A DNA stretch of 11,920 bases, taken from Nitrospinaceae bacterium (GTDB taxonomy: Bacteria > Nitrospinota > Nitrospinia > Nitrospinales > VA-1). The position numbers were made by a program, and so were the translations under genes. The stretch is taken from NCBI GenBank assembly GCA_029261435.1, contig JAJDBI010000298.1, positions 1 through 11,920 of the forward strand, written 5' to 3'. This document shows positions 6,417-11,920 of this stretch, in pieces (the first letter of the stretch is position 1; each line of letters opens with the position of its first letter). The notes beneath the pieces are model-generated. The model saw only the letters and a program-made list of their open reading frames with translations. It made no database searches and was not told the origin of the DNA.

Positions 6417-7910
6417 TTAGCCACGCACAAGCCAGCTTATCCATGCGGGAAGCTCTGGGTGAATGCCCTCTAACACTTTCGCCTGCGTTTCGGTAAACGG
6501 TTTTAGAACTGCGAGTAGAACCACAAATGTCAACGCATAAATCAATGCCTCCAGCATGATTTGATCCCATACAATGATTGAAAACATCTGCGCTGGAATT
6601 ACTGCCAAAAATGAAAATAGCAGGCATTTTCCAATAGTCGGAAGAACCGGAAGAATGTCTACTTGTCTTTGAATCACAAAAAGCTGGCGAAAAACCATAT
6701 AGACCATTGCCGCACCAGTGCCTGCAACTGCACCCATCTCTTGATAAAGTGGTATCAGAATCAGGTTTAGCCCAATATTAATCAGGCTGCCTTCGACCGT
6801 CACCCGGACAACCGTATTTCGTTGATGAAGAATGAATAAAGTGGAAGTGACAAAGTCAAACCCGGCTACAGTTGCAAGACCAATGAACAGGATATAAAAA
6901 GCCAGCACCTTGCCAGCAGGACTAAATTGTTCGCCATACACAAAGTGAATTAATGACTCAGCATTAAAAAAAGCAAACACAAAAATCGGCACAGTGAGGA
7001 AACTGGCGAACCCTACTATCTGGCACCAGATGCGGGACAGACCTTCAGCCGATTCCCGCGCATAAGTTTCAGAAAGAATGGATAGCGCCAGGGGCCCCAC
7101 TCCTGCCAGAATAAAGGCAAGCATTCCTCCGAGCCCTGTTGCAAGGTGATAGAAACCAATTCCTGCTGGCTCCACATGAAAATAGTTCATCAACAAAATA
7201 TCGCTCTGCGTGATCAGCCCTATACTCAACAAACCCGTCAAGTAGGAGGCTCGCGCCAACGGAACCATTTCCTGCCAGTCGGGTGCCTGAGTTTCCCCTT
7301 TAAGGTCCGCCAACACATAATAAATTATAATATTGATTGTGGTGGAAAGGATGTAGGCATATAGAACCCCGAAAACCCCATAATCCAGATATATGAAAAT
7401 TCCCAGAAAACATAAATTTAAAAGCGCACAGAAGGTTTCCGACAATGTTACCGTTTTATACTCCAGACGCGTCATGAACAGCGTGCTGAAAATGGAGTTC
7501 AGCGTGATGATAAAAAAATAAGCGATGAGAGCAAACCTATACGCAATCAATTCCTGCATATGTATCAAGGAAAAGTAATAAGGCAGACAAAGATAAAGAA
7601 TGACTCCAAACGCCAGAGTCGTCATTGCACGAACCTGCAGGAGCTTGCGGACCAAATATCTACCCTGTCGTCCCGTGGGGTCTTCCACCATCAATTCGGG
7701 GAGCTTTTTATTGATCACAGTCTCCAGCCCTAATTGGCTAAGCAAACGAATAAAAACAGGGATCACCAGCAAGGTGGCATAGACACCCAATCGTTCCTTA
7801 CCCAGGTAACGCGTCAGAAGAATAGAAATGCCAAAAAGTAAGATCTGCACACAGACCTTACCAGAGACGTTCCAGGATATATTGGATATGAATCGTTGAA
7901 AGGGTGACAA
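6417..7910 (-). CDS. Polysaccharide biosynthesis flippase (Wzx/MATE-like, MOP superfamily)
   Basis: A 497-residue integral membrane protein with about 12-14 helices spread over its whole length, the normal size and pattern for Wzx-type flippases (Polysacc_synt families of the MOP superfamily). These flip undecaprenyl-linked oligosaccharides across the inner membrane for O-antigen, capsule or exopolysaccharide assembly. The N-terminus NVSGKVCVQILLFGISILLT and the LTRYLGKERLGVYATLL block (32-48) are typical, as is a second half beginning near GPLALSILSETYAR. The start is TTG at 7910; an in-frame TAG lies four codons upstream (ending the option of an earlier start), no Met occurs in the first ~90 residues, and AGAGG lies eight bases upstream. 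Its presence with neuB and two methyltransferases supports a surface-glycan locus. The substrate cannot be told from sequence. Confidence 0.92.
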   Translation of the reverse strand: MSPFQRFISNISWNVSGKVCVQILLFGISILLTRYLGKERLGVYATLLVIPVFIRLLSQLGLETVINKKLPELMVEDPTGRQGRYLVRKLLQVRAMTTLAFGVILYLCLPYYFSLIHMQELIAYRFALIAYFFIITLNSIFSTLFMTRLEYKTVTLSETFCALLNLCFLGIFIYLDYGVFGVLYAYILSTTINIIIYYVLADLKGETQAPDWQEMVPLARASYLTGLLSIGLITQSDILLMNYFHVEPAGIGFYHLATGLGGMLAFILAGVGPLALSILSETYARESAEGLSRIWCQIVGFASFLTVPIFVFAFFNAESLIHFVYGEQFSPAGKVLAFYILFIGLATVAGFDFVTSTLFILHQRNTVVRVTVEGSLINIGLNLILIPLYQEMGAVAGTGAAMVYMVFRQLFVIQRQVDILPVLPTIGKCLLFSFLAVIPAQMFSIIVWDQIMLEALIYALTFVVLLAVLKPFTETQAKVLEGIHPELPAWISWLVRG

Positions 7911-8010
7911 GGCGAGAACCTCTAGTCCCGGAGAGTTACCGGTGGCACTATATGGGAAAAAAGTAAAACTACGACTTACCGCGTCTACTACTAGCAGTTT
8001 AGCACGGCAT

Positions 8011-8016
8011 ATTATA
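8011..8016 (-). promoter_or_regulatory. Exact TATAAT -10 box upstream of the flippase gene
   Basis: The minus strand reads TATAAT here, about 95-105 bases before the flippase start. No good -35 box is seen at 16-18 bases (TGAAAA at 17). Thus it is a weak candidate promoter. An 8-base direct repeat, GGGACTAG on the minus strand, lies just upstream (8019-8026) and again close to the start codon (7922-7929). Confidence 0.28.
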
Positions 8017-8067
8017 CACTAGTCCCCTTAAGTTTTTCAGAACCCTGACAAACGAAGGAGGGTAACC

Positions 8068-8346
8068 TTGCAGTACAAAGTGTTCATAGCAGTAGAGTTT
8101 AAAGGTTTGAGCGAAGAGGCTCACAAAGAGATTGCCGAGCGGCTGGAAGAGCACGGGTTGGAAAAAATCCCTACCCTGAGTTCTGCGTGGGAGTATGCCT
8201 GTGAAGCGGAGGATGAAACCGATGCCAAAGACAACGCCATCCAGACATTTGTAAACATTGTCCGAACCTACCCCTGCGAAATGGGACTCGTCGTTCAGGC
8301 CGGAACATCACAAATTCTGCGCAGGAAGAAAAAATTCGATCCCTAG
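8068..8346 (+). CDS. Conserved-looking 92-residue protein of unknown function
   Basis: I do not recognise this protein. It begins with TTG, but the ribosome binding site is the best in the window: AAGGAGGG (8055-8062) five bases before the start, which makes the gene convincing. The sequence is soluble, with no signal peptide or membrane segment. It opens with a beta strand (YKVFIAVEF, 3-11), then a charged helix (SEEAHKEIAERLEEHGL, 15-31), then EYACEAEDETDAKDNAIQTF with a second helix, then a strand (MGLVVQAG) and a basic tail (RRKKKFDP). This beta-alpha-beta pattern would suit a small ferredoxin-like fold, but that is inference. There are two Cys (in YACEA and YPCEM), not a cluster motif. 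It precedes the radical SAM gene by 149 bases on the same strand; the gap contains a possible -10 box, so the two may or may not share a transcript. Confidence 0.8.
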   Translation: MQYKVFIAVEFKGLSEEAHKEIAERLEEHGLEKIPTLSSAWEYACEAEDETDAKDNAIQTFVNIVRTYPCEMGLVVQAGTSQILRRKKKFDP

Positions 8347-8378
8347 ACATTAAAGACCCCTTTCGAATCCTCTAATAG

Positions 8379-8384
8379 TATAAT
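8379..8384 (+). promoter_or_regulatory. Exact TATAAT -10 box upstream of the radical SAM gene
   Basis: TATAAT lies 112 bases before the GTG start at 8496. No matching -35 box is visible at 15-19 bases (the stretch is ACCCCT-like), so the promoter call is weak. If real, it gives the radical SAM gene its own start and a leader of about 105 bases. Confidence 0.28.
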
Positions 8385-8420
8385 ATTACCTTTCCAGAGA
8401 ATATTGGCAATTTCACGACT

Positions 8421-8452
8421 CGACCCGGCAGATAGCTTGTTTTTGAGGGTCG
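8421..8452 (+). repeat. Inverted repeat CGACCC-N20-GGGTCG in the radical SAM leader
   Basis: Arms CGACCC (8421-8426) and GGGTCG (8447-8452) enclose 20 bases. It sits in the 5' leader of the radical SAM gene, about 45 bases before the start. A stem with so long a loop may be chance; there is no terminator T-run after it. Confidence 0.3.
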
Positions 8453-8495
8453 GTAGATCATAGCGGAACCGTTTCAGGTTCTCAGGAGGCAACCG

Positions 8496-9608
8496 GTGAA
8501 TATCATTTTAAACAGTTACTGCAATCTAAAATGCAATTACTGTTTTGCAGACGAGTATATGGAAGAGACGGTGAAGACGCCTGGAAAGTCCATGGAATAC
8601 GACTATTTCCAGGACGAGTTTCTTCCTAAAATCAAAAATGCACCCATTATAAACTTCATGGGTGGAGAACCGACTCTGCATCCCCAGTTCACTGATATTT
8701 TTCAAAACACGTATGATTCCATTCTCCCCTATTCTCATCTCAGCGTATTCACCAACGGATTAATGCCCGACAAAGTATTAGACCTGTTGATGAAAACTGC
8801 CGGCCCCAATGGTGCCAACAGCAAAAATATCAACTTTGCCATTTTGTTAAACTGGCAGACGATGGAGAATATTTCAGAAAAAAACCATGAACGTTGTAAG
8901 GAAGTTGCAGAACGGATGTTGCGGATCAACGGGTACAGCGTCACTTTCAGCATCAACCTCTACTCCAAAGAGCAGGAGCTCGAGCAACAGTGCCTGGAAA
9001 TTGACCAGATCTACCAAAAAGCCGGCCTGCCCCGCGACAAGCAATATAAAATCCGTGTCAGCCCTGCGTTCCCAATTATAGGAGGGGAAGCCAACACCTA
9101 TCTACCCATCCGGGACTTCCCGAAAGTCGGGAAAAAGATGTTGGATGTCATGGAAAAATTACCACAATTGTGTTTTCGCTTCGATTGTTCGCTGCCACCC
9201 TGCTTTCTGGATGACATCAGCGAAAACCAGATGTCCCTCACTGACCGGTTTTATTTTCACGGCAACAAACAGTTACCGCCGACAGAAGAGTGGAAACATA
9301 ATGAATTCTATTTCGGGTGTGCGGACGGAAGTCCTATGGATATTGACTCGAAGGGCGACTGCTTCAATTGTTTTCCCTTTCACAATCTGAAACTGGGAAA
9401 TGTTTCTGACTTTAAAGAGGTGAACTCCATCGCCATGGCCAAAATGGGAGCTAAATTTCTGAACACGGTCTTTGAGAAGACTGAGGCTAAAGAACCTTGT
9501 CGATCCTGTCCACACTATATGGTTCGATGCTCAAGCGGTTGCTTTGCATATAATTTTGTTGGTGAAGATGCGGAAGTACTGGCAGGCGAAGATCCTCCGC
9601 TGACATGA
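8496..9608 (+). CDS. Radical SAM enzyme with SPASM-like cysteine-rich C-terminus
   Basis: A 370-residue radical SAM protein. The [4Fe-4S] motif YCNLKCNYC gives Cys9, Cys13 and Cys16 (CX3CX2C), and NFMGGEPTLHP (53-63) carries the SAM-binding GGEP at 56-59. The C-terminal part has FDCSLPPCF (Cys231, Cys236), FGCADGSPMDIDSKGDCFNC (273-292, where Cys275-X11-Gly287-X4-Cys292 fits the SPASM first half), and CRSCPHYMVRCSSGC (Cys335, 338, 345, 349; CX2CX6CX3C). Canonical SPASM has CX5C in the middle and a further Cys afterwards; that last one is absent here. SPASM proteins bind extra FeS clusters and many modify peptides or proteins, so peptide or protein maturation is a reasonable guess, not a demonstration. 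The GTG start is well supported by GGAGG six bases upstream and leaves only eight residues before the first cluster Cys. The 92-residue protein upstream is the only obvious partner. Confidence 0.9.
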   Translation: MNIILNSYCNLKCNYCFADEYMEETVKTPGKSMEYDYFQDEFLPKIKNAPIINFMGGEPTLHPQFTDIFQNTYDSILPYSHLSVFTNGLMPDKVLDLLMKTAGPNGANSKNINFAILLNWQTMENISEKNHERCKEVAERMLRINGYSVTFSINLYSKEQELEQQCLEIDQIYQKAGLPRDKQYKIRVSPAFPIIGGEANTYLPIRDFPKVGKKMLDVMEKLPQLCFRFDCSLPPCFLDDISENQMSLTDRFYFHGNKQLPPTEEWKHNEFYFGCADGSPMDIDSKGDCFNCFPFHNLKLGNVSDFKEVNSIAMAKMGAKFLNTVFEKTEAKEPCRSCPHYMVRCSSGCFAYNFVGEDAEVLAGEDPPLT

Positions 9609-9685
9609 GCAAGGGATTTTTCTGCACCCACTGGTTCATCTCGACTTAACAGACTGTTGCCAGTTGGCCCCACGCCGAGTGGCGG

Positions 9686-10081
9686 CTATAGAATCCGGTC
9701 CAGCTTAACTTCCTGACAAATGATTCCAACATGAAATCCTTCATAGGACTCAAAGGGACCAAACACCCTTCCTTTAAGCAGGGTCATCTTTTCTATTCCA
9801 TCAAGAATAAAGTCATTCAACTCATCATTGCTCAATGATTTAAAACCACCGCGAGGTTGCCGGGGGTCGCTCTTGTTCCAGCCCACTTCCAGCCAACCCA
9901 GATTTCCACCATCCTCTTTTGAGGCAGCACAAATGCTATATTTATCAGCCAGCTTCATCAGCATTTGAACCCGAGCTGTCTCTGTAGGGATGCTGTCGAT
10001 TGTCTCTATCAACAATTCTGCCACATCCCTTTTCTCAACTAAAATATGTCGTACCTGAATTTGATGCGTTGCGCCCGCCAT
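9686..10081 (-). CDS. Small parvulin-type peptidyl-prolyl isomerase (PpiC/rotamase domain)
   Basis: A 131-residue protein made almost wholly of one parvulin domain, which catalyses cis-trans isomerisation of prolyl bonds. VRHILVEK (10-17) is the first strand with catalytic-site His12, LADKYSIC (44-51) carries the active-site Cys51, GGNLGWLEVG (58-67) is the conserved glycine-rich turn, and FGPFESYEGFHVGIICQ (107-123) contains the second site His117. There is an insertion-like stretch at about 70-95 compared with the short E. coli PpiC. No signal peptide is visible, so it is probably cytoplasmic, unlike SurA or PrsA. I chose ATG at 10081 because AAGGA lies six bases upstream and the protein then begins right before the domain. 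The open frame continues to TTG at 10156, which would add 25 residues (with a further ATG at 10132), so the longer form remains possible. It is divergent from maf. Confidence 0.82.
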   Translation of the reverse strand: MAGATHQIQVRHILVEKRDVAELLIETIDSIPTETARVQMLMKLADKYSICAASKEDGGNLGWLEVGWNKSDPRQPRGGFKSLSNDELNDFILDGIEKMTLLKGRVFGPFESYEGFHVGIICQEVKLDRIL

Positions 10082-10246
10082 ACCAATTCCTTCATCAATG
10101 GGGTTATATTTTTCTGTACCGGGTAAGCGCATTAATATATAGGATTTGATTTCCAATTGCTACCTGCAAGAGAAAAATGCAGTTTAGAGACATTTTCAAA
10201 TCAATAGGTTGCTCCTGACATTTGTTTCAGGTATGTTGCCAGACCT

Positions 10247-10831
10247 ATGACAAAGCATAAACTTATTCTGGCATCACAATCTCCCCGCCGGTTGGAGCTG
10301 TTAAAACAGATCACCAACCAGTTTGATGTCGTTCCCAGTTCTGTTGAAGAAAAAATCGATTATGGACTACGTCCTGAAGAAAATGCCCGTCTATTGGCGC
10401 GCGCCAAAGCTGAAGCTGTCGCCAAAAATCATCCTGACTGTTGGGTGATCGGTGCAGACACACTCGTAACACTGCATCAGGAAATTCTGGGAAAACCGGT
10501 AGACATCTCCGACGCCCAAAGAATGCTCCGTCGGTTGAGCGGCAATGAGCATCGTGTTGCAACTGGAATCTGTGTAGTAGGTCCCAAAAAAACTCTCGAT
10601 AAAACTGTAACCTCAAAGGTCCGCTTCAAGTCTTTAACCGAGGAAGAAATAGTGAACTACGTTCAGACCGGAGAGCCTATGGATAAAGCCGGGGCTTATG
10701 CCATTCAGGGTAAAGGCAGTTTTATGATTAATGAATTTTCCGAATCGAAAACCAATATCATCGGGCTTCCTATCGAAGAACTGAAAGAACTCCTTAGAAA
10801 AACCGGTTACCCACCAACCTCCGAGTCCTGA
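10247..10831 (+). CDS. maf: Maf family nucleoside triphosphate pyrophosphatase
   Basis: A 194-residue cytoplasmic enzyme of normal Maf length. The diagnostic N-terminus LILASQSPRRLELL (6-19) binds the triphosphate, Glu34-Glu35 lie in SSVEE, IGADTLV (68-74) contains catalytic Asp71, LGKP (81-84) the conserved Lys, SGNEHRVATG (98-107) the Maf signature, and AGAYAIQGKGS (148-158) the base-binding loop. Family members hydrolyse NTPs (dTTP/UTP, or 7-methyl-GTP, and modified bases) to the monophosphate and are linked to removal of non-canonical nucleotides and, historically, septum inhibition. The AIQGKG loop suggests the YhdE-like dTTP/UTP group rather than YceF, at moderate certainty. The ATG at 10247 lacks a strong ribosome binding site. 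A weak promoter-like pair (TTGCTC 10209-10214, TATGTT 10232-10237) lies immediately upstream. It is divergent from the parvulin gene. Confidence 0.93.
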   Translation: MTKHKLILASQSPRRLELLKQITNQFDVVPSSVEEKIDYGLRPEENARLLARAKAEAVAKNHPDCWVIGADTLVTLHQEILGKPVDISDAQRMLRRLSGNEHRVATGICVVGPKKTLDKTVTSKVRFKSLTEEEIVNYVQTGEPMDKAGAYAIQGKGSFMINEFSESKTNIIGLPIEELKELLRKTGYPPTSES

Positions 10832-10878
10832 ATTCCCACTGGGCATAAACCTCTATCCATTGCCATGCAAGCGGAAAA

Positions 10879-10949
10879 GCCTTGACATTTCAAGGTGGTT
10901 GAGCGTTTCAAACTTTATAGTTTTTTAAAAATAACTTGCAGGTCAAGGC
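10879..10949. repeat. Cluster of TTGA/TCAA inverted repeats upstream of the zinc-ribbon gene
   Basis: CCTTGA-CATT-TCAAGG (10880-10895) is a perfect 6-base-arm hairpin. Next to it TTGA-GCGT-TTCAA (10899-10911) repeats the core with arms TTGA and TCAA. GCCTTGAC (10879-10886) is inverted again as GTCAAGGC (10942-10949). No T-run follows the hairpins closely, though TTTTTT occurs at 10920-10926. The arrangement is more like operator half-sites than a terminator. It precedes the 11004 gene by 55-125 bases. Confidence 0.4.
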
Positions 10950-11003
10950 CTTTGTAACTTAATTTATAGATACAGCCTGTTCATCAATGACTGGAAAAAG
11001 GTA

Positions 11004-11234
11004 ATGCCTCAATCAAAAAATAATTTAGAGATCCACGGTCAGTGCCAAAAATGTCAGGGGCCGATTTTCCTGAATAGAAGCATGGACTGGTATGGCAATA
11101 CCATACTGAGCCTCAATTGCTGGAATGGACATTACCAGTGGATCAATATAGAAAATATAGAGGAGGCCAAAGACCTCGCACCAGAAACGAAGCGAGACCT
11201 GGTCACTCATATCGGATTTTTTGATATATCATGA
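11004..11234 (+). CDS. Small zinc-ribbon-like protein of unknown function
   Basis: A 76-residue protein I do not recognise by family. It holds a putative metal site: CQKC (Cys14, Cys17) followed by Cys39 and His43 in NCWNGHYQW, i.e. CX2C-X21-CX3H, a layout compatible with a small zinc ribbon. Between them is an aromatic, strand-like stretch (SMDWYGNTILSLNC), and after it the acidic helix IEEAKDLAPETKRDL. There is no signal peptide or membrane segment, so it should be cytoplasmic. The start ATG has GGA about nine bases upstream. The last bases overlap the ATG of the SUMF1-domain gene (ATGA), so both are translated from one message. Whether it binds nucleic acid, protein or only metal cannot be seen. 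Confidence 0.72.
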   Translation: MPQSKNNLEIHGQCQKCQGPIFLNRSMDWYGNTILSLNCWNGHYQWINIENIEEAKDLAPETKRDLVTHIGFFDIS

Positions 11235-11920
11235 CCTCCAGGCGCACCGACATGCGACCTCATCGCCTGTTTTCCATCCTTGTATTTTTTTCATTCGTTT
11301 TTCTATACTCTCCCGCACAAGCTGAAACTCCTCCTGGAATGATCTATATCCCTCAGGGATATTTTCAAATGGGCACAACTTCAGGAAAAGAAGATGAAAA
11401 ACCCGTGCACTTCGTTTTTACGCCCGGTTATTTCATCGACAAGTACGAAGTGAGCAACAAGGACTACTCAGCTTTCATGCAGGCTACCGGACACCCTGCC
11501 CCAAAATTCTGGAACGATTCCCGTTTTAACGAGCCTGACCAGCCTGTGGTCGGTGTGAATTGGCACGATGCCATGGCATACGCCAAATGGAAAGGACGAA
11601 GGCTACCCACAGAAGCAGAATGGGAAAAAGCCGCTCGGGGAAACGATGGCCGATTGTGGCCCTGGGGAAGAAAGTTCGACAAGGGCATCAATTTTTTCTT
11701 CCTCAATATCTTTGGGGAAAACGACAACTATCCCTTCACCGCTCCGGTCGACTATTACCATTCCGGCGTCAGTCCTTTCGGGCTATACAACACAGCCGGA
11801 AATGTCTGGGAATGGTGTCTGGACTGGTATGACAAAGACTATTATCGCGTCAGCCCTGAAATCAATCCAGAAGGCCCACAAGGTCCGCTGAAAATGAAAG
11901 TCCTCAGAGGAGGGTCTTGG
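11231..11920 (+). CDS. Exported formylglycine-generating-enzyme (SUMF1/FGE-sulfatase) domain protein, partial
   Basis: The first 230 residues of a protein cut by the right edge. A Sec signal peptide (basic MTSRRTDMRPHR, hydrophobic 13-25, likely cut after SPAQA at residue 31) leads into the FGE-sulfatase domain: PPGMIYIPQGYFQMG (34-48), FIDKYEVSNKDY (68-79), PVVGVNWHDAMAYAKWKG (105-122), RLPTEAEWEKAARG (124-137), WPWG, GLYNTAGNVWEWCLDWY (183-199) and LRGGSW at the edge. Related proteins include genuine formylglycine-generating enzymes, which oxidise a Cys of sulfatases, and many non-catalytic or otherwise specialised members. The catalytic Cys pair lies further downstream, so catalysis cannot be judged. 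The ATG at 11231 overlaps the upstream stop; ATG at 11252 (residue 8) would give a more standard 24-residue signal peptide and is an alternative. No sulfatase is in the window. Confidence 0.9.
   Translation, partial: MTSRRTDMRPHRLFSILVFFSFVFLYSPAQAETPPGMIYIPQGYFQMGTTSGKEDEKPVHFVFTPGYFIDKYEVSNKDYSAFMQATGHPAPKFWNDSRFNEPDQPVVGVNWHDAMAYAKWKGRRLPTEAEWEKAARGNDGRLWPWGRKFDKGINFFFLNIFGENDNYPFTAPVDYYHSGVSPFGLYNTAGNVWEWCLDWYDKDYYRVSPEINPEGPQGPLKMKVLRGGSW

Noticed and set aside
7911..8067. Possible tRNA or small RNA in the gap before the 92-residue gene
   Set aside because: I could not find an acceptor stem, T-loop sequence or terminator hairpin in the 157 bases.
9609..9685. Short stem CGCC-GAGT-GGCG between the radical SAM and parvulin genes as a bidirectional terminator
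   Set aside because: The arms are only four bases and no T-run follows on either strand.
10311..10846. Minus-strand open frames opposite maf
   Set aside because: The plus strand encodes a full-length Maf protein with all signature motifs; the antisense frames are shadows.
10882..10887. TTGACA as the -35 box of a promoter for the zinc-ribbon gene
   Set aside because: No -10-like hexamer lies 16-18 bases downstream (GTTTCA at 17); the closest AT-rich box, TTTATA, is about 26 bases away. The hexamer is better explained as part of the palindrome.
1..11920. Mobile element, prophage, CRISPR array or toxin-antitoxin pair
   Set aside because: No transposase, integrase, long terminal inverted repeat, regularly spaced repeat or recognisable toxin/antitoxin motif was seen on either strand.

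Overview
The window looks like chromosomal DNA of a Gram-negative-type bacterium. Exported proteins carry Sec signal peptides, there is a nonulosonic (sialic-like) acid synthase and a Wzx-type lipid-linked glycan flippase, and base composition is moderate. No 16S, tRNA or other lineage marker is present. A marine Nitrospinota or former deltaproteobacterial lineage would fit the mixture, but that is only an impression. I recognise fifteen protein-coding genes, two of them cut by the window edges. I see no tRNA, rRNA, CRISPR, insertion sequence or phage gene. No stretch longer than about 300 bases lacks a gene.

Region 1 (1-1431, minus strand): an exported DUF1566 (Lcl C-terminal-like) protein is followed 37 bases downstream by a GAF-domain sensor histidine kinase of the HisKA_3 (NarL/UhpB partner) type. 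The kinase runs off the left edge, so its ATPase domain is not visible.

Region 2 (1574-3615, plus strand): a compact three-gene unit. A class I methyltransferase with an N-terminal signal or anchor segment is coupled by a GTGA overlap to a bile-acid:sodium-symporter-family transporter, then a VOC (glyoxalase/bleomycin-resistance fold) protein follows 33 bases later.

Region 3 (3624-7910): surface-glycan genes. NeuB-family synthase and an overlapping methyltransferase lie on the minus strand, a second methyltransferase on the plus strand, and a 14-helix-type flippase on the minus strand. The pieces would make a nonulosonic acid, modify a sugar or glycan by methylation, and flip a lipid-linked oligosaccharide. 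No glycosyltransferase, CMP-sugar synthetase (NeuA) or polymerase is in the window, so the pathway must be completed elsewhere.

Region 4 (8068-9608, plus strand): a 92-residue protein of unknown function with a strong ribosome binding site, then a radical SAM enzyme with a cysteine-rich SPASM-like C-terminus. This pair is the least explained part of the window.

Region 5 (9686-10831): a small parvulin-type prolyl isomerase without a signal peptide (minus) and, divergently, a Maf-family nucleotide pyrophosphatase (plus).

Region 6 (11004-11920, plus): a 76-residue zinc-ribbon-like protein whose stop overlaps the start of an exported formylglycine-generating-enzyme/SUMF1-domain protein, cut by the right edge. 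Non-ATG starts are frequent, and three convergent gene pairs (3615/3624, 6377/6417, 9608/9686) have short gaps with no obvious intrinsic terminator.
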